Positions 1 to 8,887 are shown, counted from the stretch's first letter. The stretch is 64,000 nt of DNA from Nocardiopsis sp. CNT312 (GCF_000515115.1 NZ_AZXF01000021.1:51693-115692); one strand, 5' to 3'. Program-made: numbers and translations. The notes: a model not told the origin generated them from the letters alone.

Positions 1-357
1 GAGGGCGAGGTCGATGGTCTCGCCCTCGGGCAGTTCGTAGTCGACCGGGACGGTGACCGTGCCGCACTCCAGGGCGGCCTTCCAGTCGGGGTCGGCCCCC
101 CAGTCGCGGTACTCCTCGACGAACTCGTCGACCTCCGCCCCGTCGTAGCAGGTCTCCCAGTCGACCTGTTGGCCGACGAACAGTTCGAACGGGTCCACCG
201 TCTCCTCGGGCACCGGCTCGGGCTCCGGGGCCGCCGGGCCGGGGGCGCACCCCGTGGTCAGCGCCGCCGCCGTCAACACCGCTCCGGCCCCGAGGGCCGA
301 GACTCCACGCCGCACCAGCGGTCTCTGTTTCCTGTGTGGTTCCGCCGCCCCGGCCAC
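1..357 (-). CDS. Secreted alpha/beta hydrolase lipoprotein (tripeptidyl-aminopeptidase-like), N-terminal part
   Basis: Only the first 119 codons lie in the window; the gene runs off the left edge. Reading leftward from GTG at 357, the protein has a basic start, a hydrophobic Ala/Leu stretch and a cysteine after LTTG (about residue 37), which looks like a slightly unusual lipobox. A Pro/Glu-rich linker follows, then the opening of the mature domain with VDWETC and ECGTVTVPVDYELPEGE. Those blocks are typical of the actinobacterial exported alpha/beta hydrolases related to Streptomyces tripeptidyl aminopeptidases. The catalytic Ser-Asp-His residues would lie outside the window. A second in-frame GTG at 315 is an alternative start. 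Family is fairly sure; substrate unknown. Confidence 0.75.
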   Translation of the reverse strand, partial: MAGAAEPHRKQRPLVRRGVSALGAGAVLTAAALTTGCAPGPAAPEPEPVPEETVDPFELFVGQQVDWETCYDGAEVDEFVEEYRDWGADPDWKAALECGTVTVPVDYELPEGETIDLAL

Positions 358-548
358 TCCGGAGAGACGTCTAAGGAACGGATGATTTGCGCATTACACG
401 CGTTTACGAGGTATATGAGAAGTTCATTGGACGGTTCCCTGAAAGAAACCGCGTCCGGGGCGACACGCGCCGGATTCTCACCCTCCTTTAGGGCACGCGG
501 CCTACCATCACTGCCTGTTCTCCGCTCACCGACAGTCAGGGCCGCAGC

Positions 549-1280
549 ATGTCCACGCACCACGGTGACCACCGTGACCCGTCCGGGTCGCCACGGGTCC
601 TCCTCGTCGAGGACGAGCCCAACATCCTCGAACTGCTCACCTCCTCGCTGGAGCTGAGCGGGTTCGCCACCCGGGGCGCGCCCGACGCCGAGACGGCGCT
701 CGCCCGGGTGGAGGGCTTCGGCCCCGACATCGCGGTGGTGGACGTCTCCCTGCCCGGCCGCAGCGGCCTGGACCTGGTCCGCGACCTGCGCGGGACGGCC
801 CCCGGCCTGCCCGTGCTGTTCCTGACCGCCCGCGACACCGTCGAGGACCGCCTGGCCGGGCTGCGCGCGGGGGCCGACGACTACGTCACCAAGCCCTTCA
901 GCCTGGAGGAGGTGGTCCTGCGGCTGCAAGCAATCCTGCGCAGGTCGGGGGCGCCCGCGGAGCGGGATGCGGACGTGATGCGCTACGCCGACCTGGAGCT
1001 GGACGAGCGGGCGCACGAGGTGCGCTGCGCGGGCACGGTGGTCCCGCTCTCCCCCACCGAGTTCTCCCTGCTGCGCTACCTGATGGCCAACTCCGGCGGC
1101 GTGGTGAGCAAACCGCAGATCCTCGACCACGTGTGGGAGGGGCAGACCGAGGACACCCGGCTGGTGGAGCTCTACGTCAGCTACCTGAGGCGCAAGCTCG
1201 GCACCCGCGGACCGCGCCTCATCCACACCGTCCGAGGCGTGGGCTACAGCCTGCGGCTGCCGCCCGGGGAGCGCCGGTGA
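549..1280 (+). CDS. OmpR/PhoB-family two-component response regulator
   Basis: Cytoplasmic transcription regulator of 243 aa. The receiver domain spans about residues 16-130 with the acidic pair E21/D22, the phospho-acceptor Asp65 in VVDVSLPG, Thr93 and Lys115 in TKPF. A winged-helix DNA-binding domain follows (about 145-240) with the usual PTEFSLLRYL and VRGVGYSLR blocks. Its stop codon overlaps the start of the sensor kinase gene by four bases (GTGA), so the two are translationally coupled and form one two-component system. It resembles the MprA/TcrA-type regulators of actinobacteria. The regulon is unknown; the convergent CotH operon downstream is one possible target but nothing in the sequence proves this. 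Confidence 0.93.
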   Translation: MSTHHGDHRDPSGSPRVLLVEDEPNILELLTSSLELSGFATRGAPDAETALARVEGFGPDIAVVDVSLPGRSGLDLVRDLRGTAPGLPVLFLTARDTVEDRLAGLRAGADDYVTKPFSLEEVVLRLQAILRRSGAPAERDADVMRYADLELDERAHEVRCAGTVVPLSPTEFSLLRYLMANSGGVVSKPQILDHVWEGQTEDTRLVELYVSYLRRKLGTRGPRLIHTVRGVGYSLRLPPGERR

Positions 1281-2740
1281 GAGCGGGCGGGCGCGCGCGT
1301 TCGATGAGCCTCACGGCACGGCTGACGGTCGCGGTGCTGTGCCTGACCACGGTGGCGCTGGCCGCCTTCGGCGCGGTCGGCACGACGCTGCTGCACCGGT
1401 CCCTGGTGGAGGAGGTGGACCACCGGCTCCGGGGCCTGGGCGGGACGGGCGGTCCGGAGCGGCCCCCGTCTCCGGACGACGAGACGCCGCAGCCACTGCT
1501 CCCCACGGACCTGCGCGTCCTCGTCCTGGACGCCGACGGGGAACCCGTGCGGACCGTGGGTCAGTCCGAGGGCGACCAGGGCGTGCCCGACCTCTCGGAG
1601 ACGGATGCCGATGCCCTGCGCGAGCGTTCCGGGGAGCCCTTCGAGCTACCCGACGCCTCCGGTGACGGCTCCTGGCGGGTCCTGGCCACCGAGCGCGGTG
1701 ACGGGACGTTCCACCTGGCCGCGCAGTCCCTGGACGGGGTGGACAGCACGCTGAACCAGTTGGTTCTCATCGAGGCCGCGCTGGGGGCGGCCGTGCTGCT
1801 CCTGCTCGGCGCGGGGGCGGTGGTGACAGTGCGCGGCCAGCTCCAGCCGCTGAAGCGGTTCGAGGCCACCGCCCAGACCATCGCCGCCGGGGACTTCGGG
1901 CGGCGCGTGCCCGACCACGGGACGGACACCGAGACCGACCGGCTGGCGGCGGCGCTGAACACGATGCTGGAGGAGCTGTCCCGCGCCCTGGCCGAGCGCG
2001 ACCGGTCGGTGGCCACCACCAAGCGCTTCGTCTCCGACGCCTCCCACGAGCTGCGCACGCCCCTGTCGTCGATCCGGGGGTTCGCCGAGCTGTACCGGCA
2101 GGGCCGGGAGCGGGGGGTGGTCGGCGCGGACACCCGCACCGAGCGGTGGGTGTCGCGGATCGAGGAGGAGGCGGTGCGGATGGGGCGCATGGTCGACGAC
2201 CTGCTCGTCCTCTCCCGGTTCGACGAGGCTCCGGTGGTCGATCGGTGCGATGTGGAGCTGGCCGGGATCGTCGGCGACGCTGTGCGCTCGGCCCGGGCCC
2301 GCGCCCCGGAGCGGGAGGTCGCGTTGGAGGCCGCCGAACCCGTGCACGCGGTCGCCGACGCCGTGCGCATCGGTCAGGTCCTGGAGAACCTGCTGGGCAA
2401 CGCCCTGGTCCACACACCGGAGGGCACCCCGGTGCGGGTGCGGCTGACCCGTACGGACGATGCGCCGCCCCCGGGCCCGGCGCATGCGGGCGGTCTCCCT
2501 CCCGGGGTGAGTGAGGTCGCCGTGATCAGTGTGGCCGATGAGGGTCCGGGGATCCCCCGGGAGGAGCTGCCACACGTCTTCGACCGCTTCTACCAGGTGG
2601 GCGGCCAGGGCCGCGGTTCCGGAACGGGGCTGGGACTGGCGATCAGTGCCGCGTTCGTCGCCGCCCACGAGGGGTACCTGACGGCGGAGTGCCCGGCAGG
2701 CGGGGGGAGCGTGTTCCGCGTGGTGCTGCCGCTGGGCTGA
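1277..2740 (+). CDS. Two-component sensor histidine kinase
   Basis: Membrane histidine kinase of 487 aa, partner of the response regulator just upstream. I chose GTG at 1277 because it overlaps the regulator stop and has GGGGAG about six bases upstream; ATG at 1304 is the alternative. One TM segment near residues 15-35 and another near 155-180 bracket an extracytoplasmic domain of about 120 aa rich in Asp/Glu/Pro. A HAMP-like linker follows, then the H-box (SDASHELRTPLSSIRGF), the N-box (LENLLGNALVHTPEG), the G1 box (VADEGPGIP) and the G2 box (GTGLGLAIS). All catalytic motifs are present. The signal sensed is unknown. Confidence 0.93.
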   Translation: MRAGGRARSMSLTARLTVAVLCLTTVALAAFGAVGTTLLHRSLVEEVDHRLRGLGGTGGPERPPSPDDETPQPLLPTDLRVLVLDADGEPVRTVGQSEGDQGVPDLSETDADALRERSGEPFELPDASGDGSWRVLATERGDGTFHLAAQSLDGVDSTLNQLVLIEAALGAAVLLLLGAGAVVTVRGQLQPLKRFEATAQTIAAGDFGRRVPDHGTDTETDRLAAALNTMLEELSRALAERDRSVATTKRFVSDASHELRTPLSSIRGFAELYRQGRERGVVGADTRTERWVSRIEEEAVRMGRMVDDLLVLSRFDEAPVVDRCDVELAGIVGDAVRSARARAPEREVALEAAEPVHAVADAVRIGQVLENLLGNALVHTPEGTPVRVRLTRTDDAPPPGPAHAGGLPPGVSEVAVISVADEGPGIPREELPHVFDRFYQVGGQGRGSGTGLGLAISAAFVAAHEGYLTAECPAGGGSVFRVVLPLG

Positions 2741-2748
2741 GATCCCGG

Positions 2749-2800
2749 CCGGCACGGGGCCGGGACACGTCCGTGCCGACGCACCCCGGCCCCGTGCCGG
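2749..2800. terminator. Bidirectional hairpin terminator between sensor kinase and cotH
   Basis: A perfect 16-bp inverted repeat (2749-2764 with 2785-2800) with a 20-base loop sits between the convergent stops of the kinase gene (2740) and the CotH gene (2810). There is no long T-tract, as is common in actinomycetes. It can serve both strands. Confidence 0.7.
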
Positions 2801-2809
2801 TCCGAACGG

Positions 2810-4483
2810 TTAGCCGGTCTCCTCCGGGGCGTTCCCTGCGGCTCCCGGCATCGCCGAACCGTCGTCCTGCTGCGGGGTCTCGGCGATGGCGGCGACCTGT
2901 TCGGCCAGGCTCGTCCCCGCGGCCTCAGCGCCGTCGTCACCGGCCCGCGCGGCACGGTCGACAGCCGACTCCAGCAGGTCGGAGGCGGTCCCGTCGGCGA
3001 CCAGGGATGCGTGGAGGTCGGTGTAGGCCCGCTCGTACAGGGCGGTGAAGTCCTCGTCGGCGAGGAAGCGCTCCTTGAGAGCGCCGCTGCCGCCCATACC
3101 GTCCCGGCCCCCACCGGTGTCCTCGGCGTCCGCTCCACCCTGGTCCGCGCCGATTCCCTGGGGCGGCTCCATGCCCCCGGGCGGCTCCATGCCCCCGACC
3201 GCGTCCGCCTCCTCGGTCGCCCGGCCTCCGACGGTGCCCGGGGTATCGCCCGCACCACCGCCGTCCATGCCGCCGAAGGACAGGTTCAGGTCCCAGGACA
3301 GCACGGTGAAGCGCTCCTGCTCGGTGTCGTACCACAGGTAGTAGTTGTTGCCCGGTCCGTCCATGGCGTCTCCGTTGGAGATCAGGTCCTGCGTGGCGAG
3401 GTAGGCGGCGAAGGCCTCCGTGTCCAGGTGGGTGTCCAGCTCCTCGGCGAACTCCTCGTCGTCGGCCTCGGCCACGAACCTCAGCAGGTCCATGACCGGT
3501 TGCAGGTCCTGCGCCCCCTCGGCGTTGACCTGTTTGAAGGCCTCCTCGTAGTCGGTGGGGTCGTCGCCCAGGTAGGAGAAAGAGCCGCCGGCGCGCCCCT
3601 TGTAGAGGACGCCCTCCCCCAACTCCTCGCTCCACAGCGCGTCGGGGTGGTCGATGAGCAGGCGGGGCACCGCCTCGCCGCCGTTGACCGCCACGGAGGT
3701 GAAGGTGTAGTCCTGCACGGTCTGTCCGGAGGCCGCCGTCAGGTCCAGGGCCAGTGCCTCGTTGAGCGCGGTGTCGGAGACCGAGGTCGCCGGGCGCAGG
3801 GCGAGTTCGGTGTGGCCCTGGTAGGCGCGCCCGGCGACGAACTCGTCGAAGCTGATCAGCCACGGCAGCCTCTCCGGCTCCTCCTCGGACAGGGAGACCG
3901 TGCCGCCCATACCGCCGCCCTGCCGCGCACCGGCCGCCCCCTGGTCCCCGGCGGCCTCCTCCGTGCCCTCGGCGGCGTTCCCGGGCATCCGGGGGAAGTC
4001 CCCCTCCGCCATGCCCTCGGGAATCTGCGGCATCGCTCCGCCGCCCTCACCGCCGTCCTGGGACGTCCCGCCCCCGCTCAGGCTCCGCAGGGTGGAGTTG
4101 CCCTTGAGCCGCAGGCCGACGTCGGTGACCAGGGTGCCGTCGATGGTGATGTCGGCCTGGATGAACTCCTTCTCCCCCTCCTCGCGGAAGGTCGCCATCA
4201 TCTCGGCGTACTCGTCCTCGTTGAAGGACACCTCGATGCTGTGCTCGCCCCCGTCGAACAGGTCACCGGTGCCCTCGATGTCCTCGGTCACGGTCACCGC
4301 CGAGGACAGTTCCGAGGTGATGTAGGGGCGTACCCGCGCCTCACCGAAGACGAGGAGGAGGGCCAGCAGCCCTACGCAGACCGCCGCAAGCGGCTTCCAG
4401 TGGTGGCGCAGCCGTACCGGGATCCGGTGCCTCAGGCGTCGGCTCGGCGGGGTGGGCTCGGTCGGTGCTCGGTCGGCCATCAC
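2810..4483 (-). CDS. CotH-family kinase-fold protein, membrane anchored
   Basis: Protein of 557 aa in the CotH family (spore-coat/Fam20-like kinase fold). An N-terminal basic segment and one TM helix (about residues 30-50) suggest an exported domain anchored in the membrane. The CotH hallmarks are visible: VGLRLKGNST, LPWLISFDEF, and the C-terminal DLISNGDAMDGPGNNYYLWYD block followed shortly by LSWDLNLSFGG, which carries the metal-binding Asp. Two long Gly/Met/Ala/Glu-rich inserts (about 130-190 and 395-445) are low-complexity and unlike the rest. The GTG start overlaps the stop of the DUF4956 gene, so it is the third gene of a VTC-DUF4956-CotH operon. In Bacillus CotH phosphorylates spore-coat protein; the target here is unknown. 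Confidence 0.88.
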   Translation of the reverse strand: MMADRAPTEPTPPSRRLRHRIPVRLRHHWKPLAAVCVGLLALLLVFGEARVRPYITSELSSAVTVTEDIEGTGDLFDGGEHSIEVSFNEDEYAEMMATFREEGEKEFIQADITIDGTLVTDVGLRLKGNSTLRSLSGGGTSQDGGEGGGAMPQIPEGMAEGDFPRMPGNAAEGTEEAAGDQGAAGARQGGGMGGTVSLSEEEPERLPWLISFDEFVAGRAYQGHTELALRPATSVSDTALNEALALDLTAASGQTVQDYTFTSVAVNGGEAVPRLLIDHPDALWSEELGEGVLYKGRAGGSFSYLGDDPTDYEEAFKQVNAEGAQDLQPVMDLLRFVAEADDEEFAEELDTHLDTEAFAAYLATQDLISNGDAMDGPGNNYYLWYDTEQERFTVLSWDLNLSFGGMDGGGAGDTPGTVGGRATEEADAVGGMEPPGGMEPPQGIGADQGGADAEDTGGGRDGMGGSGALKERFLADEDFTALYERAYTDLHASLVADGTASDLLESAVDRAARAGDDGAEAAGTSLAEQVAAIAETPQQDDGSAMPGAAGNAPEETG

Positions 4484-5166
4484 AGGTCCGTCTGGTCGTA
4501 TCCGGTCAGGACGGTCGCCTTCTGCCCGGCGTTGATGGCACGCAGTGCCTCGATCAACCGTCCGGGCTTGACGCCCTTCTTGAGCCGGGCGGTGTAGGCC
4601 AGCTCCAGCAGAGAGCCGCCGCGCACGGTTTCGGTGCTGATCAGTTCGTACTCGTCGGTGTGGCGGATGAGCACCTCGTCGATCAGCGGGCCGTGGTCGG
4701 TGCCGTCCGCGGGGACCTGGACCTTGACGACCTGGCGCTGCACGTTCAGCGCGAACAGGTTGAAGCGGTGCATGAGCACGATGACGGCGCAGATCACGGC
4801 GGTGGCGATGATGGCCAGGGCGTAGAAGCGGGTTCCGCAGGCCATCCCCACGCCCATGACGAGGAAGATGAACCCGACGTCGCGGGTCTCCTTGATGGCG
4901 TTGCGGAAGCGGACCACGGAGAGCGCGCCCACCAGGGCGAACGCACGGGCGATGTTGGAGCCCACCACGAGCATGATCAGGGCGATGATCATGCCCAGGA
5001 TGATGAGGGTGTGGACGTAGCTCTGGCTGTAGGAGATGTTGCGGTGGGTGGCCCGGTAGGTCCAGGCCACCACAAGGCTGGTGGCCAGTGCCAGCATCAG
5101 GGACAGGACGACGTCCATGACGCTGAAGGTGCCGGACAGGTCGGTGACGCTGAAGTCGAGGTTCAT
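4480..5166 (-). CDS. DUF4956 integral membrane protein
   Basis: A 228-aa membrane protein with about four TM helices in the first 140 residues and a soluble C-terminal domain of about 90 aa. The block GALSVVRFRNAIKETRD and the following FLVMGVGMACGTR are typical of the DUF4956 family. It is the middle gene of the CotH cluster: 31 bases downstream of the VTC-domain gene and overlapping the CotH start by four bases. In other bacteria these three families occur together, which suggests one membrane-linked polyanion or phosphorylation function. No biochemical role is established that I can name. Confidence 0.88.
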   Translation of the reverse strand: MNLDFSVTDLSGTFSVMDVVLSLMLALATSLVVAWTYRATHRNISYSQSYVHTLIILGMIIALIMLVVGSNIARAFALVGALSVVRFRNAIKETRDVGFIFLVMGVGMACGTRFYALAIIATAVICAVIVLMHRFNLFALNVQRQVVKVQVPADGTDHGPLIDEVLIRHTDEYELISTETVRGGSLLELAYTARLKKGVKPGRLIEALRAINAGQKATVLTGYDQTDL

Positions 5167-5197
5167 CGGGGAACGCCTTGGGTCGGTACGGGCGGGT

Positions 5198-6091
5198 TCA
5201 CAGGCTCTGGGTCTGGAGGAGGCGCGGTGCGCCGAGCGGGGCCGCGGCCCCGGGAAGGGGGCCGGGCACCTCGGATTGGTCGCCCTCGGGGACGTGGAAG
5301 ACGGACCTGGGCGCCTTGCCGAAGGCCTCCACGCTCTGGCAGTACTTGGAGATGCGCTCCACCTGGAGGTCGAGGCGCGCGGCCATGTCGGTGACCCAGT
5401 AGGGGGCGCGCTCGTCGGCCTTGACCTCCATGACCACGTGGCCGGGGTCGATGATGTAGCGGTTCTCGGCCTCGGCCCGCAGGTCGAAGTCGCGGTCGCG
5501 GCCCCGGACGCGGTGGTCGAGTGTGACGCGCAGTCCCAGGTCGGCGCCGGTGCCGACGTAGGGTTCGCGGCGGTAGCCGGTCATGGCGACCGGGCGCAGG
5601 TCCAGGCGCACGACGAGGTCGAGCACCTCGTCGACGAAGGGCTGGTCGGCACCGGGGTGGGAGACGCGGACGCGCCGGTCGCACAGGGCGCGGGCCGTGT
5701 CGTAGGGCAGCAGGACCCGGCGCTTCTGGGTGACCCTGTTCACCCTCTGTTTGATCTCGACGGAGACCGGTGTGTCCTCGGGTGCCTCGCCCGTCTCGCC
5801 GTAGCGGCGGACGCGCAGTTTGCGGCGGAACCTCAGGCCCTCGACCTTCTCCCAGTAGAAGCGGAGCCGGTCGGTGTCGTAGTAGACGCTCCAGACGCCG
5901 TAGCCGCCCGCTCCGGCGTTGCGGTCCACCAGCATCCGGCCCGCGAGTTCGGACCGGATGTCGGCGACCTTGCCGACGGGGACGAGGTACTTGATCTCGT
6001 ACCGGTTGAACGCGTGCAGTCGGCCGGGGGCCCTGAGCCGGTCGCCCGCACCGCTCCGGGCGCGACCGCCGGCACCATGCTTCGGTGACAT
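5198..6091 (-). CDS. VTC-domain protein (polyphosphate polymerase-like)
   Basis: A 297-aa soluble protein with a VTC domain, the triphosphate-tunnel fold found in yeast polyphosphate polymerase. It starts FNRYEIKYLV and contains alternating basic and acidic strands such as FRRKLRVRRYGE, SVEIKQRV and VMEVKADERAPYW, which fit the tunnel of Lys/Arg and metal-binding Glu residues. I chose ATG at 6091 because a perfect GAGGAGG lies five bases upstream; a GTG at 6097 would sit inside that site. It is the first gene of the VTC-DUF4956-CotH operon. Polyphosphate synthesis is a family-based inference, not shown. Confidence 0.85.
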   Translation of the reverse strand: MSPKHGAGGRARSGAGDRLRAPGRLHAFNRYEIKYLVPVGKVADIRSELAGRMLVDRNAGAGGYGVWSVYYDTDRLRFYWEKVEGLRFRRKLRVRRYGETGEAPEDTPVSVEIKQRVNRVTQKRRVLLPYDTARALCDRRVRVSHPGADQPFVDEVLDLVVRLDLRPVAMTGYRREPYVGTGADLGLRVTLDHRVRGRDRDFDLRAEAENRYIIDPGHVVMEVKADERAPYWVTDMAARLDLQVERISKYCQSVEAFGKAPRSVFHVPEGDQSEVPGPLPGAAAPLGAPRLLQTQSL

Positions 6092-6264
6092 GGACACCTC
6101 CTCTTCATCGTTTCAGTGACGACAGAGAGCACTGAATCCGACGAAGCTATGAAGAGGCGTGGAGTTTCCTGTGTGAACCCTGTGAGCGGTGCGCGCGACC
6201 GCAGGCGGGAGCGGGGACGGCGCTCCGAGGTGAGAGGCGGGTGAGAATCCGCCTCCGGTCCGCT

Positions 6265-8415
6265 TCACAGTCGGCTGGCGTCGGTGTGCAGCAACGCGGG
6301 CAGCGCGCCGGGGGCGGCGTCCACGACCAGGGGACGCAGGGGCTCCCCGAAGGACAGGCGCGGCTCCGGATCGGCTTCCGCCGTCCCAGCACCGGTGATC
6401 CAGTCCACCAGTTCACGCGCACGCCCCGCGTCTCCGCCCGGCCGGGTCAGGGCGATCACCTTCCCGGCCACGTCGCACCGCAGCTGGAGGTGGGTGGTGG
6501 CCGCGAACACGCTCTGGGCCCACGCCCCGCGGGTGACCGGGTGCCGTCCTCCGCCGTGGGGGCGGCGGCGGTGCCAGGCGGGGGCGGCCAGCCCCACCGC
6601 CCGGTCGTCGAAGGTGAGCACCAGGCTGGGCCGCTCCTGTGCGCTCAGACACCCCCGGGGGTCGGTGAGGGAGGCGTCCGCCCAGACGCCGACGGGTCCG
6701 CCCGCCGCGCGGACCAGCGCGGTGCGCGCCGCGTCGAGGAGGGGGGCGTCCACCTGGCCACGGGCCGGCGGGCACAGGTGTTCGGCGAGCGGGCCCCCGA
6801 TCGGGGTGTAGCCGGTCAGGGCCAGCGGCCAGTCCACGGCCGCCCTGCCCTTGAGGGGGATCCTCCCGTGGGCCGCGCAGACCACCTCGCGGGTCCCGGG
6901 AAGCTGGTAGACCGCGCAGGCCCCCGTCTCCTGGGCGGCCAGGGCCAGGCCGAGACTCATGGCCTTGGTGCCGGTCGTGACGTCCACGATGGCGGGCGGC
7001 ACCCCCTCCGGTCCGGCTGTTTGGGAGGTGATCCACTCCCGGGCCAGGTCGGCGACGGCCTCGGCGTCGGATCCGTCGACGGGTTCGGCGGGCAGGCGCA
7101 CCCGGTCCCGGTACCCCTCCTCCTTCAGCCGGGCGGGGTCGGCGGGTCCGGCCCCGGGGTGCTCGGCGGAGCGCAGGGCACGGGCGGCGGCGGTGCGCAC
7201 GTTGTCGCGCAGGCTCTGCCGCGAGGGCAGGATGAGCGCGCGGGAGGGCCGGTGGGCGTGCAGGGCGGTCAGGGCGCCCACGCGGCTGCCGCCCAGGGGA
7301 GTGACCAGGAGGGGACCGTCCCCGGGGCCGGGGTGGTGCTCGGGCGGGGGGAGGTGCGGGGCCGGGGGGCGCGGCGCGGGCCGGGCGCCCGGGGCGGGCG
7401 CGGCGGCGGGTCTCCCGGTTCCGGGGAAGAACGCCTTGCGCAGGTCGTCGAAGGAGGCCAGCCGGTTCAGGAGGTCGTCCAGGCTCCACACGTGTACGAG
7501 CCTCGCCGACAGTGCGGGGTTGTACCCGGTGATCGCCTTCCTCAACGCGGGATCGGCGGGGCCGGTGTGGACGAACAGCACCTGTGCCGCGGTGCCGAAC
7601 ACGCGGCGTGCCTTGGCCACGGTCCATCCGGCGCGCGCCACGACGTCGCCGGGCCGGGTCTTGGCCTCCACGCACAGCACCCGGTGGCGGTAGCGGACGA
7701 CGGCGTCGAAGTCGGCGACGGAGGCGGCGGGGTGGAGCGGGTCGGCGACCTGCCGGGGGCCGAGGACCTCCGCCTCGCTCTGGCGGCGCAGGTGTCGGCG
7801 CAGGTGGGACAGGACACGTCCTTCGGCGACGACTCCTCGGCGCACGGCCGGAGACAGGTCCGGGCGGCGTGCGGTGAGGGCCTGTGCGCCGCCCTGGACG
7901 AAGAGGCGGATGGGTTCGGGGTCGCGGTCGGCCAGCCATCGGGCGCCGTGGAGTCCGGCGAGCACGGCCAGGTCCACCCCGGCGCAGGAGAGGGGGAGGG
8001 CGGGGTGGGTGCCGTCGGCGGGGCGCAGCGCGTCCGCGGTGGCGTCGAGGTAGTAGCGCCACCGGGCGGCCCGTCCGGGGTGCAGGTGTGCGTGCAGGAG
8101 GGCGGCGGCCACGCTCATCACCTTCGTTCCGCCCGTGTAGTCCAGGGACCACGCCCCGCCGCCGCTCGTGTGGTGCCAGTCCTCCAGGCACCGGGTCACA
8201 GCGCGGAAGTCGTGGGGGTCGGGTCCGGCGCTCAGCACCCGGACGGAGCGCGGCGGTCCGACGCGCGCGGCGGCCTCGGCCACGCGCCGGGCGACGGACA
8301 GGGTGTCGTCGCTGGCGATGAGGGCAAGGCGGTCGGCGGCCAGGGTCAGCGACGACAGGAGCGCGGGGGTGGGGCTGCGCCCCACGAGCACGGCGGCGGC
8401 CGCGGGGGCGCTCAC
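6265..8415 (-). CDS. CARF-nuclease-CARF protein (Card1/Can1-related CRISPR ancillary nuclease)
   Basis: A 716-aa protein that looks like a cyclic-oligoadenylate-activated nuclease. Residues 1-160 form a CARF-like domain with the ligand-loop motif DYTGGTKVMS (92-101). Residues 190-330 resemble a PD-(D/E)xK restriction fold: EGRVLSHL, then Asp236 (ADFDAVV) and Glu250-Ala-Lys252 (LCVEAKT). A Pro/Ala linker (333-368) leads to a second CARF-like half with DVTTGTKAMSL (478-488) and a C-terminal part of about 170 aa that I do not recognise. Card1 is CARF-nuclease; Can1 has two CARF domains but a different order, so this arrangement is unusual. GTG at 8415 has AGGGAG upstream and lies 13 bases after the preceding gene. 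It likely acts with the Cas10 at 17.3-19.2 kb. Confidence 0.8.
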   Translation of the reverse strand: MSAPAAAAVLVGRSPTPALLSSLTLAADRLALIASDDTLSVARRVAEAAARVGPPRSVRVLSAGPDPHDFRAVTRCLEDWHHTSGGGAWSLDYTGGTKVMSVAAALLHAHLHPGRAARWRYYLDATADALRPADGTHPALPLSCAGVDLAVLAGLHGARWLADRDPEPIRLFVQGGAQALTARRPDLSPAVRRGVVAEGRVLSHLRRHLRRQSEAEVLGPRQVADPLHPAASVADFDAVVRYRHRVLCVEAKTRPGDVVARAGWTVAKARRVFGTAAQVLFVHTGPADPALRKAITGYNPALSARLVHVWSLDDLLNRLASFDDLRKAFFPGTGRPAAAPAPGARPAPRPPAPHLPPPEHHPGPGDGPLLVTPLGGSRVGALTALHAHRPSRALILPSRQSLRDNVRTAAARALRSAEHPGAGPADPARLKEEGYRDRVRLPAEPVDGSDAEAVADLAREWITSQTAGPEGVPPAIVDVTTGTKAMSLGLALAAQETGACAVYQLPGTREVVCAAHGRIPLKGRAAVDWPLALTGYTPIGGPLAEHLCPPARGQVDAPLLDAARTALVRAAGGPVGVWADASLTDPRGCLSAQERPSLVLTFDDRAVGLAAPAWHRRRPHGGGRHPVTRGAWAQSVFAATTHLQLRCDVAGKVIALTRPGGDAGRARELVDWITGAGTAEADPEPRLSFGEPLRPLVVDAAPGALPALLHTDASRL

Positions 8416-8428
8416 GCGGCTCTCCCTG

Positions 8429-8785
8429 TCATGTGTCGCCCTTCGCCGGGGGCCTGCTGACGACGAACGCGCGGCAGCCGGTGACCACGCCCCTGCCATC
8501 GCGGACCAGGTCGGAGGGGATGAGGAGGTCGTGGCGCTCCGGGTGGGCCGATCCGACCACGGACGAGACGATGAGCCACACCCCCTCACGCGGTTCCGGC
8601 AGGTCGGCGCGGGTCCGCCGTTCGGTCAGCAGGGGAAGGCCCTCGGGCATGCCGTCCGTCTCCCTGATCGGTTCGCGTACGGCCTCGACCCGGGCGGGCC
8701 GACTGGCCTTGGGCCAACTCCGGATCACACGCGACCGCTCGTCGACGACTGTCACCACATGCGGCGTCAGGTTGAACACCGGCAT
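8429..8785 (-). CDS. Small phage-type NLTPH protein next to CARF nuclease
   Basis: A 118-aa soluble protein beginning MPVFNLTPHVVTVVDE, with LPEPREGVWLIVSSVV and the block LLIPSDLVRDGRG followed by VTGCRAFVV. I recognise this pattern from small proteins of unknown function common in actinophage and prophage genomes. No catalytic motif is evident. It is the first gene of a two-gene operon with the CARF-nuclease-CARF gene 13 bases downstream, and it is divergent from the gene at 9107. It could be an accessory or regulator of the defence nuclease, or an inert phage-derived passenger. Function unknown. Confidence 0.7.
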   Translation of the reverse strand: MPVFNLTPHVVTVVDERSRVIRSWPKASRPARVEAVREPIRETDGMPEGLPLLTERRTRADLPEPREGVWLIVSSVVGSAHPERHDLLIPSDLVRDGRGVVTGCRAFVVSRPPAKGDT

Positions 8786-8887
8786 CCGGCGACCTCCGTT
8801 CCTCTCGTTCCGGTGCTGCTACCGCCGTCTCTCGGACACATCCGCGCAGGCGCTCCGCCGGAGTTCGCAGACCGCCGCAGAAGAGCC

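Noticed and set aside
1133..1276. Early start for the sensor kinase inside the response regulator
   Set aside because: It would overlap the winged-helix domain in another frame; GTG 1277 with GTGA overlap is far better.
3011..4597. A 528-codon plus-strand frame opposite cotH
   Set aside because: Shadow of the CotH gene, which has clear family motifs on the minus strand.
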